Shown: piece after piece, positions 8,587 to 21,442 of the stretch
How the letters are laid out: each line of letters starts with the position of its first letter
Position numbering within the stretch: position 1 is the first letter of the stretch
DNA from: Cyprinodon diabolis
Lineage: Eukaryota; Chordata; Actinopteri; Cyprinodontiformes; Cyprinodontidae
Length of the DNA stretch: 64,000 nucleotides
Direction of reading: 5' to 3'
Assembly (NCBI GenBank): GCA_030533445.1
Contig: JARPUW010000568.1
Span: forward strand, 124,001 to 188,000
Notes under the pieces: generated by a model
The model's input: the letters and a program-made list of their open reading frames with translations, nothing else
Database searches by the model: none
What the model was told of the DNA's origin: nothing
Position numbers and translations under genes: made by a program

Positions 8587-11500
8587 TTATAATTCTCCCG
8601 TATACCCAAAACTTCGGCGCGTAACTAGTCCCGCACGGTTTGGCGGATCGGGCCCAAAGTTGGCACACGCGTCGGGACCAATGGGGTGATGTGTGCTTGT
8701 ATAAAACTTTCTCATTAGTCCGAAGGTTTGCGAATTATTAGCGAAAACGTCGCAAAAAAATCCCATAGGAAATGAATGGGGAGAGGAAAAAAAAAGCATA
8801 AAAAACAGCACTTCACTGTGTCGGCATACATTCACCTAGAAAAACAGTTTGAAGCTCAGTTTGTAGATAAATCCTTCGTCTATTTAAAACTGAAGACGGT
8901 ATGTTGATAACTGCTACGGTTTTTGTATAATCAGACCTCAAGCGCCACAAAGTTTTAGCAAAATCCAGCCTGCTAGAGTGGAGCAACTGAAAAGCTAGAG
9001 TGTGAGGCAGGCGTTTTTTAAACACAAAAAAACATTTTAAACTCGCCCTCACGGCCACATATTTATAGCTAGAGTCACCATTTTTGGTCAGTTTGTAGAC
9101 TGAAATCTCTGGACCCACACAATATCTTCGGAATTACGGTAGGATTAATACTTTTCCTTAAAAACCCTCCAGACCGACCTAAAGTCGATGAAAATCAGAG
9201 CTGTTTTTCATTGGTTTTGGAGCAGAAGAGGGGAGAAAAACGAATCAGACTATGTGTTTTAAACTCGTCATAAATATTTTTCTGAATGACACACATACAC
9301 CAAAGTTGGCATAGTTGGAGTCGAAGGATGACTGACGCTCACGGTGAAAAAAATTTTTGGAATAACTCATACGGTTTTTGCTCAGCAGTCGTTTGTTCGG
9401 AGGACATTTTAAGCACCTGAAAGCTGAGTGACAGTGACCTGCTGCAGCTAGCTCAATTAGAAGCTTAGGTGTGATGAAACGTTTTTTCTTTTTCTTTCTC
9501 TTCCCATTCAGGTTGTAGATGACCTACAGCCATGAAAGTTACTCCAATCGAAGACAAGATATAGCTGTCGCTTAGATAAAAAGAATTTTTCAGATACCTT
9601 TTACGGTTTTTACTCAGCAGTCGTTTGTTCGGAGGGGTGCTTTAGCAGCTAAAAGGTGAGTGAGAGTGAGGTCCTGCAGTTAAAAGAAAGGGAGGAGCAG
9701 GTGGGCCAACCATTTTGTTTGTGCTTCGTTTTGGGTTGTGAAAGACCTACAGACATGAAGGTTACCCCAGTCTGAGACAAAGGATAGATGTTGCTTTCAC
9801 TGAAAGAATTTTTCAGATATCTTTTACGGTTTTTGCTCAGCAGTCGTTTGTTCGGAGGGTAAGCACCTGGAAGCTAGCTGACAGTTAGCTTCTGCAGCAG
9901 CCTGCTAGAGTGCAGCTGCTGAAATCTTAGTGTGAGGCGGCCATTTTTTTCAGATCAAACATCTTATTCTCGCCCTCACGGCCACATATTTGGAGCTACA
10001 GTCACCATTTTTGGTCAGTTTGTAGACTGAAACCTCTGGACTCACACAATGTCTTCGGAATTACGGTAGGATTAATACTTTTCCTTAAAAACCCTCCAGA
10101 CCAACCTAAAGTCGATGAGAGTTTCAGCCTTTCTCTATTCTTTTTGAGCTGAAGATGGGAGAGAAACGAATCAGACTATGTGTTTTCAACTCGTCATAAA
10201 TATTTTTCTGAATGACATACATACACCAAAGTTGGTATAGTTGGAGTCGAAGGATTGCTGATGCTCATGGTGAAAATGTTTTTTGAATAACTCATACGGT
10301 TTTTGATCAGTAGTCGTTTGTTCGGTGCCGTTCTTCCCATACAAAAAAGCCTGGGAAGAAGAAACCAATAGTGAGTGCAGCTGTTGTCTGTGTCAGTGAG
10401 AGGCTCGTTAAGCGTTGTCAAGGTTACCAAGCTTCAAACAGATTTTACCTCTGCTGTTTTAAACAGCACATATTAATCTAATGGAGGGTGAAAGGACTGA
10501 TTTAACATTGGGAAATGGATACTATATGACTGCTGTCCATGACACTTCCCTTGCCACTCAGCACTGATAGACTTTCAAAATAAGACTCCAGGGACCCTAC
10601 AAAATAAAAGCCTCTATATTTTTTACATATATTTATTGCCCTATATGGCTCAACATTATGACCCAAACTCAACCCCGTTTTAGAGAATAGACTCTAGGAG
10701 ACTGTTTAAAACACACCCTATAGCAAATTTCAAAATAAAAGCCTCCCATTTCCGCTTCATCTACTGCCCTAATAACATGGAAAAAGAGTGATTTAACGAT
10801 TGGAAAGTAATCAACTATCATTGACGGGTCTGAACATTTTCTATAAACACAACTCTGTTGGACTTTCAAAATAAGACTCCAGGGACCCTACAAAATAAAA
10901 GCCTCTAGATTATACTAATGCATTAATTGATGCAAATGGCTCAACATTATGACCCAAACTCTTCCAGGTTGTTTTTATTAGACTCTAGTGACCTTTTCAA
11001 AACACACCCAGAGCAAATTTCACAATAAAAGTCTCCCATTTACTCTGTAATACAGCAACTATTCACCTAATAACATGGAAAACCAGTGATTTCACATTTG
11101 GAAATGGATTCTATATCACTGCTGGGCGTGACCCATCTTTTGATGCACATTCATGATAGACTTTCAAAATAAGACTACAAGGACTCTACAGAATAAAAGC
11201 CTCTTCCTTATACACACTCATACATTCTGGCATATTGCTCATTGCCATTGGTGATTTCATCACTGCAATGGCTCTTAGAAGGCGGGCGGAGCCCGCCAAT
11301 GGTAACAGGCGGGCGGAGCCCGCCAAAGGTGATTACATCACTGCAATGGCTCTTAGCAGGCGGGCGGAGCCCGCCATTGGTGATTTCATCACTGCAATGG
11401 CTCTTAGAAGGCGGGCAGAGCCCGCCATTGGTGATTTTTTTCTTCACTGAGATGGCTCCTAGCAGGCGGGCAAAGCCCGCCAACTGGGCTTTACCCACTG

Positions 11501-11755
11501 TGTTTCAATATGGACAACCCATATTACCCTTGTGCATCATACGCTGTGCACGTCTATTTCCCAGATGTCAGCACAAGTGGCACACAGCTCTCTTTGCCCA
11601 TGAACTTGCCCTCTTTCCTTCCCTCAGCAGCCCTCAAAGGCGTAAGCAGTTGGTCTGGGGAGCCCCGACGTCACTTGCCAGGGCCGTATTGGCCCGGTTC
11701 CCAAGACGGGCAGTAGGTGGCCCCCCTCAAAATTTCTTTAGAAATTTTCTAGTTA
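8587..11755 (+). repeat. Unit 3, class b body and type Y tail, 3169 bp
   Basis: TATAAAA starts at 8700. The class b body is marked by TCCAATCGAAG near 9544, GTTAAAAGAAAGG near 9680 and TTTCAGATCAAAC near 9947. The same set recurs in units 11 and 19, which are also exactly 3169 bp long. The 66-72-bp repeat is absent, so the minimal junction CTAGTTATTATAATTC remains. A private change lies just after the candidate splice acceptor (CAGGTTGTAG where other units have CAGTTTGTAG, near 9509). Confidence 0.95.
11258..11481. repeat. 51-bp GC-hairpin minisatellite, unit 3 (type Y)
   Basis: Type Y arrangement of 224 bp with the 27-bp short copy. The last copy reads GGCGGGCAAAGCCCGCC. Confidence 0.92.
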
Positions 11756-14425
11756 TTATAATTCTCCCGTATACCCAAAACTTCGGCGCGTAACTAGTCC
11801 CGCACGGTTTGGCGGATCGGGCCCAAAGTTGGCACACGCGTCGGGACCAATGGGGTGATGTGTGCTTGTATAAAACTTTCTCATTAGTCCGAAGGTTTGC
11901 GAATTATTAGCGAAAACGTCGCAAAAAAATCCCATAGGAAATGAATGGGGAGAGGAAAAAAAAAGCATAAAAAACAGCACTTCACTGTGTCGGCATACAT
12001 TCACCTAGAAAAACAGTTTGAAGCTCAGTTTGTAGATAAATCCTTCGTCTATTTAAAACTGAAGACGGTATGTTGATAACTGCTACGGTTTTTGTATAAT
12101 CAGACCTCAAGCGCCACAAAGTTTTAGCAAAATCCAGCCTGCTAGAGTGGAGCAACTGAAAAGCTAGAGTGTGAGGCAGGCGTTTTTTAAACACAAAAAA
12201 ACATTTTAAACTCGCCCTCACGGCCACATATTTATAGCTAGAGTCACCATTTTTGGTCAGTTTGTAGACTGAAATCTCTGGACCCACACAATATCTTCGG
12301 AATTACGGTAGGATTAATACTTTTCCTTAAAAACCCTCCAGACCGACCTAAAGTCGATGAAAATCAGAGCCGTTTTTCATTGGTTTTGGAGCAGAAGAGG
12401 GGAGAAAAACGAATCAGACTATGTGTTTTAAACTCGTCATAAATATTTTTCTGAATGACACACATACACCAAAGTTGGCATAGTTGGAGTCGAAGGATGA
12501 CTGACGCTCACGGTGAAAAAATTTTTTGAATAACTCATACGGTTTTTGCTCAGCAGTCGTTTGTTCGGAGGACATTTTAAGCACCTGAAAGCTGAGTGAC
12601 AGTGACCTGCTGCAGCTAGCTCAATTAGAAGCTTAGGTGTGATGAAACGTTTTTTCTTTTTCTTTCTCTTCCCATTCAGTTTGTAGATGACCTACAGCCA
12701 TGAAAGTTACTCCAATTGAAGACAAGATATAGCTGTCGCTTAGATAAAAAGAATTTTTCAGATACCTTTTACGGTTTTTACTCAGCAGTCGTTTGTTCGG
12801 AGGGGTGCTTTAGCAGCTAAAAGGTGAGTGAGAGTGAGGTCCTGCAGTTCAAACAAAGGGAGGAGCAGGTGGGCCAACCATTTTGTTTGTGCTTCGTTTT
12901 GGGTTGTGAAAGACCTACAGACATGAAGGTTACCCCAGTCTGAGACAAAGGATAGATGTTGCTTTCACTGAAAGAATTTTTCAGATATCTTTTACGGTTT
13001 TTGCTCAGCAGTCGTTTGTTCGGAGGGTAAGCACCTGGAAGCTAGCTGACAGTTAGCTTCTGCAGCAGCCTGCTAGAGTGCAGCTGCTGAAATCTTAGTG
13101 TGAGGCGGCCATTTTTTTAAGATCAAACATCTTATTCTCGCCCTCACGGCCACATATTTGGAGCTACAGTCACCATTTTTGGTCAGTTTGTAGACTGAAA
13201 CCTCTGGACTCACACAATGTCTTCGGAATTACGGTAGGATTAATACTTTTCCTTAAAAACCCTCCAGACCAACCTAAAGTCGATGAGAGTTTCAGCCTTT
13301 CTCTATTCTTTTTGAGCTGAAGATGGGAGAGAAACGAATCACACTATGTGTTTTCACTCGTCATAAATATTTTTTCTGAATGACACACATACACCAAAGT
13401 TGGTATAGTTGGAGTCGAAGGATTGCTGATGCTCATGGTGAAAATGTTTTTTGAATAACTCATACGGTTTTTGATCAGTAGTCGTTTGTTCGGTGCCGTT
13501 CTTCCCATACAAAAAAGCCTGGGAAGAAGAAACCAATAGTGAGTGCAGCTGTTGTCTGTGTCAGTGAGAGGCTCGTTAAGCGTTGTCAAGGTTACCAAGC
13601 TTCAAACAGATTTTACCTCTGCTGTTTTTAACAGCACATATTAATCTAATGGAGGGTGAAAGGACTGATTTAACATTGGGAAATGGATACTATATGACTG
13701 CTGTCCATGACACTTCCCTTGCCACTCAGCACTGATAGACTTTCAAAATAAGACTCCAGGGACCCTACAAAATAAAAGCCTCTATATTTTTTACATATAT
13801 TTATTGCCCTATATGGCTCAACATTATGACCCAAACTCAACCCCGTTTTAGAGAATAGACTCTAGGAGACTGTTTAAAACACACCCTATAGCAAATTTCA
13901 AAATAAAAGCCTCCCATTTCCGCTTCATCTGCTGCCCTAATAACATGGAAAAAGAGTGATTTAACGATTGGAAAGTAATCAACTATCATTGACGGGTCTG
14001 AACATTTTCTATAAACACAACTCTGTTGGACTTTCAAAATAAGACTCCAGGGACCCTACAAAATAAAAGCCTCTAGATTATACTAATGCATTAATTGATG
14101 CAAATGGCTCAACATTATGACCCAAACTCTTCCAGGTTGTTTTTATTAGACTCTAGTGACCTTTTCAAAACACACCCAGAGCAAATTTCACAATAAAAGT
14201 CTCCCATTTACTCTGTAATACAGCAACTATTCACCTAATAACATGGAAAACCAGTGATTTAACATTTGGAAATGGATTCTATATCACTGCTGGGCGTGAC
14301 CCATCTTTTGATGCACATTCATGATAGACTTTCAAAATAAGACTACAAGGACTCTACAGAATAAAAGCCTCTTCCTTATACACACTCATACATTCTGGCA
14401 TATTGCTCATTGCCATTGGTGATTT

Positions 14426-14649
14426 CATCACTGCAATGGCTCTTAGAAGGCGGGCGGAGCCCGCCAATGGTAACAGGCGGGCGGAGCCCGCCAAAGGTGA
14501 TTACATCACTGCAATGGCTCTTAGCAGGCGGGCGGAGCCCGCCATTGGTGATTTCATCACTGCAATGGCTCTTAGAAGGCGGGCAGAGCCCGCCATTGGT
14601 GATTTTTTTCTTCACTGAGATGGCTCCTAGCAGGCGGGCGAAGCCCGCC
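14426..14649. repeat. 51-bp GC-hairpin minisatellite, unit 4 (type Y)
   Basis: Type Y arrangement of 224 bp with the 27-bp short copy. Confidence 0.92.
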
Positions 14650-14922
14650 AACTGGGCTTTACCCACTGTGTTTCAATATGGACAACCCATATTACCCTTG
14701 TGCATCATACGCTGTGCACGTCTATTTCCCAGATTTCAGCACAAGTGGCACACAGCTCTCTTTGCCCATGAACTTGCCCTCTTTCCTTCCCTCAGCAGCC
14801 CTCAAAGTCGTAAGCAGTTGGTCTGGGGAGCCCCGACGTCACTTGCCAGGGCCGTATTGGCCCGGTTCCCCAGACGGGCAGTAGGTGGCCCCCCTCAAAA
14901 TTTCTTTAGAAATTTTCTAGTT

Positions 14923-14992
14923 GGGGGGCCACATGCCGAAGGCATGGCCCACCTACTACTATTGCACATATTTATTCCGCGTATTATTATTA
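14923..14992. repeat. 66/69/72-bp minisatellite, unit 4 (1 copy)
   Basis: A single standard copy. Confidence 0.93.
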
Positions 14993-17660
14993 TTATAATT
15001 CTCCCGTATACCCAAAACTTCGGCGCATAACTAGTCCCGCACGGTTTGGCGGATCGGGCCCAAAGTTGGCACACGCGTCGGGACCAATGGGGTGATGTGT
15101 GCTTGTATAAAACTTTCTCATTAGTCCGAAGGTTTGCGAATTATTAGCGAAAACGTCGCAAAAAAATCCCATAGGAAATGAATGGGGAGAGGAAAAAAAA
15201 AGCATAAAAAACAGCACTTCACTGTGTCGGCATACATTCACCTAGAAAAACAGTTTGAAGCTCAGTTTGTAGATAAATCCTTCGTCTATTTAAAACTGAA
15301 GACGGTATGTTGATAACTGCTACGGTTTTTGTATAATCAGACCTCAAGCGCCACAAAGTTTTAGCAAAATCCAGCCTGCTAGAGTGGAGCAACTGAAAAG
15401 CTAGAGTGTGAGGCAGGCGTTTTTTAAACACAAAAAAACATTTTAAACTCGCCCTCACGGCCACATATTTATAGCTAGAGTCACCATTTTTGGTCAGTTT
15501 GTAGACTGAAATCTCTGGACCCACACAATATCTTCGGAATTACGGTAGGATTAATACTTTTCCTTAAAAACCCTCCAGACCGACCTAAAGTCGATGAAAA
15601 TCAGAGCCGTTTTTCATTGGTTTTGGAGCAGAAGAGGGGAGAAAAACGAATCAGACTATGTGTTTTAAACTCGTCATAAATATTTTTCTGAATGACACAC
15701 ATACACCAAAGTTGGCATAGTTGGAGTCGAAGCATGACTGACGCTCACGGTGAAAAAATTTTTTGAATAACTCATACGGTTTTTGCTCAGCAGTCGTTTG
15801 TTCGGAGGACATTTTAAGCACCTGAAAGCTGAGTGACAGTGACCTGCTGCAGCTAGCTCAATTAGAAGCTTAGGTGTGATGAAACGTTTTTTCTTTTTCT
15901 TTCTCTTCCCGTTCAGTTTGTAGATGACCTACAGCCATGAAAGTTACTCCAATTGAAGACAAGATATAGCTGTCGCTTAGATAAAAAGAATTTTTCAGAT
16001 ACCTTTTACGGTTTTTACTCAGCAGTCGTTTGTTCGGAGGGGTGCTTTAGCAGCTAAAAGGTGAGTGAGAGTGAGGTCCTGCAGTTCAAACAAAGGGAGG
16101 AGCAGGTGGGCCAACCATTTTGTTTGTGCTTCGTTTTGGGTTGTGAAAGACCTACAGACATGAAGGTTACCCCAGTCTGAGACAAAGGATAGATGTTGCT
16201 TTCACTGAAAGAATTTTTCAGATATCTTTTACGGTTTTTGCTCAGCAGTCGTTTGTTCGGAGGGTAAGCACCTGGAAGCTAGCTGACAGTTAGCTTCTGC
16301 AGCAGCCTGCTAGAGTGCAGCTGCTGAAATTTAGTGTGAGGCGGCCATTTTTTTAAGATCAAACATCTTATTCTCGCCCTCACGGCCACATATTTGGAGC
16401 TACAGTCACCATTTTTGGTCAGTTTGTAGACTGAAACCTCTGGACTCACACAATGTCTTCGGAATTACGGTAGGATTAATACTTTTCCTTAAAAACCCTC
16501 CAGACCAACCTAAAGTCGATGAGTTTCAGCCTTTCTCCATTCTTTTTGAGCTGAAGATGGGAGAGAAACGAATCAGACTATGTGTTTTCAAGTCGTCATA
16601 AATATTGTTCTGAATGACACACATACACCAAAGTTGGTATAGTTGGAGTCGAAGGATTGCTGATGCTCATGGTGAAAATGTTTTTTGAATAACTCATACG
16701 GTTTTTGATCAGTAGTCGTTTGTTCGGTGCCGTTCTTCCTATACAAAAAAGCCTGGGAAGAAGAAACGAATAGTGAGTGCAGCTGTTGTCTGTGTCAGTG
16801 AGAGGCTCGTTAAGCGTTGTCAAGGTTACCAAGCTTCAAACAGATTTTACCTCTGCTGTTTTAAACAGCACATATTAATCTAATGGAGGGTGAAAGGACT
16901 GATTTAACATTGGGAAATGGATACTATATGACTGCTGTCCATGACACTTCCCTTGCCACTCAGCACTGATAGACTTTCAAAATAAGACTCCAGGGACCCT
17001 ACAAAATAAAAGCCTCTATATTTTTTACATATATTTATTGCTCTATATGGCTCAACATTATGACCCAAACTCAACCCCGTTTTAGAGAATAGACTCTAGG
17101 AGACTGTTTAAAACACACCCTATAGCAAATTTCAAAATAAAAGCCTCCCATTTCCGCTTCATCTACTGCCCTAATAACATGGAAAAAGAGTGATTTAATG
17201 ATTGGAAAGTAATCAACTATCATTGACGGGTCTGAACATTTTCTATAAACACAACTCTGTTGGACTTTCAAAATAAGACTCCAGGGACCCTACAAAATAA
17301 AAGCCTCTAGATTATAGTAATGCATTAATTGATGCAAATGGCTCAACATTATGACCCAAACTCTTCCAGGTTGTTTTTATTAGACTCTAGTGACCTTTTC
17401 AAAACACACCCCAGAGCAAATTTCACAATAAAAGTCTCCCATTTACTCTGTAATACAGCAACTATTCACCTAATAACATGGAAAACCAGTGATTTAACAT
17501 TTGGAAATGGATTCTATATCACTGCTGGGCGTGACCCATCTTTTGATGCACATTCATGATAGACTTTCAAAATAAGACTACAAGGACTCTACAGAATAAA
17601 AGCCTCTTCCTTATACACACTCATACATTCTGGCATATTGCTCATTGCCATTGGTGATTT

Positions 17661-17884
17661 CATCACTGCAATGGCTCTTAGAAGGCGGGCGTAGCCCGCC
17701 AATGGTAACAGGCGGGCGGAGCCCGCCAAAGGTGATTACATCACTGCAATGGCTCTTAGCAGGCGGGCGGAGCCCGCCATTGGTGATTTCATCACTGCAA
17801 TGGCTCTTAGAAGGCGGGCAGAGCCCGCCATTGGTGATTTTTTTCTTCACTGAGATGGCTCCTAGCAGGCGGGCGAAGCCCGCC
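17661..17884. repeat. 51-bp GC-hairpin minisatellite, unit 5 (type Y)
   Basis: Type Y arrangement of 224 bp. The first copy has a GTA loop (GGCGGGCGTAGCCCGCC), which puts a stop codon in one forward frame that is open in other type Y units. Confidence 0.92.
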
Positions 17885-18157
17885 AACTGGGCTTTACCCA
17901 CTGTGTTTCAATATGGACAACCCATATTACCCTTGTGCATCATACGCTGTGCACGTCTATTTCCCAGATTTCAGCACAAGTGGCACACAGCTCTCTTTGC
18001 CCATGAACTTGCCCTCTTTCCTTCCCTCAGCAGCCCTCAAAGGCGTAAGCAGTTGGTCTGGGGAGCCCCGACGTCACTTGCCAGGGCCGTATTGGCCCGG
18101 TTCCCCAGACGGGCAGTAGGTGGCCCCCCTCAAAATTTCTTTAGAAATTTTCTAGTT

Positions 18158-18296
18158 GGGGGGCCACATGCCGAAGGCATGGCCCACCTACTACTATTGC
18201 ACATATTTATTCCGCGTATTATTATTGGGGGGCCACATGCCGAAGGCATGGCCCACCTACTACTATTGCACATATTTATTCCGCGTATTATTATTA
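18158..18296. repeat. 66/69/72-bp minisatellite, unit 5 (2 copies)
   Basis: Copies start at 18158 and 18227, 69 bp apart. Confidence 0.94.
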
Positions 18297-21200
18297 TTAT
18301 AATTCTCCCGTATACCCAAAACTTCGGCGCGTAACTAGTCCCGCACGGTTTGGCGGATCGGGCCCAAAGTTGGCACACGCGTCGGGACCAATGGGGTGAT
18401 GTGTGCTTGTATAAAACTTTCTCATTAGTCCGAAGGTTTGCGAATTATTAGCGAAAACGTCGCAAAAAAATCCCATAGGAAATGAATGGGGAGAGGAAAA
18501 AAAAAGCATAAAAAACAGCACTTCACTGTGTCGCCATACATTCACCTAGAAAAACAGTTTGAAGCTCAGTTTGTAGATAAATCCTTCGTCTATTTAAAAC
18601 TGAAGACGGTATGTTGATAACTGCTACGGTTTTTGTATAATCAGACCTCAAGCGCCACAAAGTTTTAGCAAAATCCAGCCTGCTAGAGTGGAGCAACTGA
18701 AAAGCTAGAGTGTGAGGCAGGCGTTTTTTAAACACAAAAAAACATTTTAAACTCGCCCTCACGGCCACATATTTATAGCTAGAGTCACCATTTTTGGTCA
18801 GTTTGTAGACTGAAATCTCTGGACCCACACAATATCTTCGGAATTACGGTAGGATTAATACTTTTCCTTAAAAACCCTCCAGACCGACCTAAAGTCGATG
18901 AAAATCAGAGCCGTTTTTCATTGGTTTTGGAGCAGAAGAGGGGAGAAAAACGAATCCGACTATGTGTTTTAAACTCGTCATAAATATTTTTCTGAATGAC
19001 ACACATACACCAAAGTTGGCATAGTTGGAGTCGAAGGATGTCTGACGCTCACGGTGAAAAAATTTTTTGAATAACTCATACGGTTTTTGCTCAGCAGTCG
19101 TTTGTTCGGAGGACATTTTAAGCACCTGAAAGCTGAGTGACAGTGACCTGCTGCAGCTAGCTCAATTAGAAGCTTAGGTGTGATGAAACGTTTTTTCTTT
19201 TTCTTTCTCTTCCCATTCAGTTTGTAGATGACCTACAGCCATGAAAGTTACTCCAATTGAAGACAAGATATAGCTGTCGCTTAGATAAAAAGAATTTTTC
19301 AGACACCTTTTACGGTTTTTACTCAGCAGTCGTTTGTTCGGAGGGGTGCTTTAGCAGCTAAAAGGTGAGTGAGAGTGAGGTCCTGCAGTTCAAACAAAGG
19401 GAGGAGCAGGTGGGCCAACCATTTTGTTTGTGCTTCGTTTTGGGTTGTGAAAGACCTACAGACATGAAGGTTACCCCAGTCTGAGACAAAGGATAGATGT
19501 TGCTTTCACTGAAAGAATTTTTCAGATATCTTTTACGGTTTTTGCTCAGCAGTCGTTTGTTCGGAGGGTAAGCACCTGGAAGCTAGCTGACAGTTAGCTT
19601 CTGCAGCAGCCTGCTAGAGTGCAGCTGCTGAAATCTTAGTGTGAGGCGGCCATTTTTTTAAGATCAAACATCTTATTCTCGCCCTCACGGCCACATATTT
19701 GGAGCTACAGTCACCATTTTTGGTCAGTTTGTAGACTGAAACCTCTGGACTCACACAATGTCTTCGGAATTACGGTAGGATTAATACTTTTCCTTAAAAA
19801 CCCTCCAGACCAACCTAAAGTCGATGAGTTTCAGCCTTTCTCCATTCTTTTTGAGCTGAAGATGGGAGAGAAACGAATCAGACTATGTGTTTTCAAGTCG
19901 TCATAAATATTGTTCTGAATGACACACATACACCAAAGTTGGTATACTTGGAGTCGAAGGATTGCTGATGCTCATGGTGAAAATGTTTTTTGAATAACTC
20001 ATACGGTTTTTGATCAGTAGTCGTTTGTTTTCGTTGCCGTTCTTCCCATACAAAAAAGCCTGGGAAGAAGAAACCAATAGTGAGTGCAGCTGTTGTCTGT
20101 GTCAGTGAGAGGCTCGTTAAGCGTTGTCAAGGTTACCAAGCTTCAAACAGATTTTACCTCTGCTGTTTTAAACAGCACATATTAATCTAATGGAGGGTGA
20201 AAGGACTGATTTAACATTGGGAAATGGATACTATATGACTGCTGTCCATGACACTTCCCTTGCCACTCAGCACTGATAGACTTTCAAAATAAGACTCCAG
20301 GGACCCTACAAAATAAAAGCCTCTATATTTTTTACATATATTTATTGCCCTATATGGCTCAATATTATGACCCAAACTCAACCCCGTTTTAGAGAATAGA
20401 CTCTAGGAGACTGTTTAAAACACACCCTATAGCAAATTTCAAAATAAAAGCCTCCCATTTCCGCTTCATCTACTGCCCTAATAACATGGAAAAAGAGTGA
20501 TTTAACGATTGGAAAGTAATCAACTATCATTGACGGGTCTGAACATTTTCTATAAACACAACTCTGTTGGACTTTCAAAATAAGACTCCAGCGACCCTAC
20601 AAAATAAAAGCCTCTAGATTATACTAATGCATTAATTGATGCAAATGGCTCAACATTATGACCCAAACTCTTCCAGGTTGTTTTTATTAGACTCTAGTGA
20701 CCTTTTCAAAACACACCCCAGAGCAAATTTCACAATAAAAGTCCCCCATTTACTCTGTAATACAGGAACTATTCACCTAATAACATGGAAAACCAGTGAT
20801 TTAACATTTGGAAATGGATTCTATATCACTGCTGGGCATGACCCATCTATAGATGCACTTCCATGATAGACTTTCAAAATAAGACTACAGGGACTCTACA
20901 AAATAAAAGCCTCTTCCTTATACACACTCATACATTCTGGCATATTGCTTATAGCCATTTGTAATTTCATCACTGCAATGGCTTTTAGGAGGCGGGCGGA
21001 GCCCGCCAATGGTGATTTTTTTCATCACTGCAATGGCTCCTAGCAGGCGGGCGGAGCCCGCCATTGGTGATTTCATCACTGCAATGGCTCTTAGCAGGCG
21101 GGCAATGCCCGCCATTGGGGATTTTTTTCATCGCTGCAAGGGCTCCTAGCAGGCGGGCGGAGCCCACCAACTGAGCTTTACCCACTGCGGTTCAATATGG

Positions 21201-21442
21201 ACAACCCATATTACCCTTGTGCATCATACGCTGTGCACGTCTATTACCCAGATTTCAGCACAGGTGGCACACAGCTCTCTTTGCCCATGACCTAGCCCTC
21301 TTTCCTTCCCTCAGCAGCCCTCAAAGGCATAAGCAGTTGGTCTGGGGAGCCCCGACATCACTTGCCAGGGCCGTATTGGCCGGGTTCCCCAGACGGGCAG
21401 TAGGTGGCCCCCCTCAAAATTTCTTTAGAAATTTTCTAGTTA
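18297..21442 (+). repeat. Unit 6, class c body and type X tail, 3146 bp
   Basis: TATAAAA starts at 18410. The class c body carries a variant TTGTTTTCGTTGCC near 20027, shared with units 10 and 12. The tail switches to type X. The 51-bp array is 201 bp instead of 252 bp, a loss of exactly one 51-bp period, and its first copy reads GGCTTTTAGGAGG, a hybrid of two neighbouring copies. No 66-72-bp repeat is present. Confidence 0.95.
20968..21168. repeat. 51-bp GC-hairpin minisatellite, unit 6 (type X, 4 copies)
   Basis: Type X array reduced by exactly 51 bp. The hybrid first copy (GGCTTTTAGGAGG) marks the fusion of copies one and two. Confidence 0.93.

Larger units (their letters stand above)
11756..14992 (+). 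repeat. Unit 4, type Y tail, 3237 bp
   Basis: TATAAAA starts at 11869. The tail is type Y with one copy of the 66-72-bp repeat at 14923. Private changes are TTTTCACTCG near 13353, a longer T run near 13372, and GCTGTTTTTAACAGC near 13621, which alters the centre of a palindrome that is intact in the other units. Confidence 0.95.
14993..18296 (+). repeat. Unit 5, class d body and type Y tail, 3304 bp
   Basis: TATAAAA starts at 15106. The class d body is shared only with unit 7: GCGCATAAC near 15022, GAAGCATGAC near 15730, CCCGTTCAG near 15909, GCTGAAATTTAG near 16325 and TTCCTATACAA near 16736. All recur in unit 7 at a constant offset of 6450. The similarity fades after about 17040. The tail is type Y, with GATTATAGTAATG near 17312 and two copies of the 66-72-bp repeat. 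Confidence 0.95.
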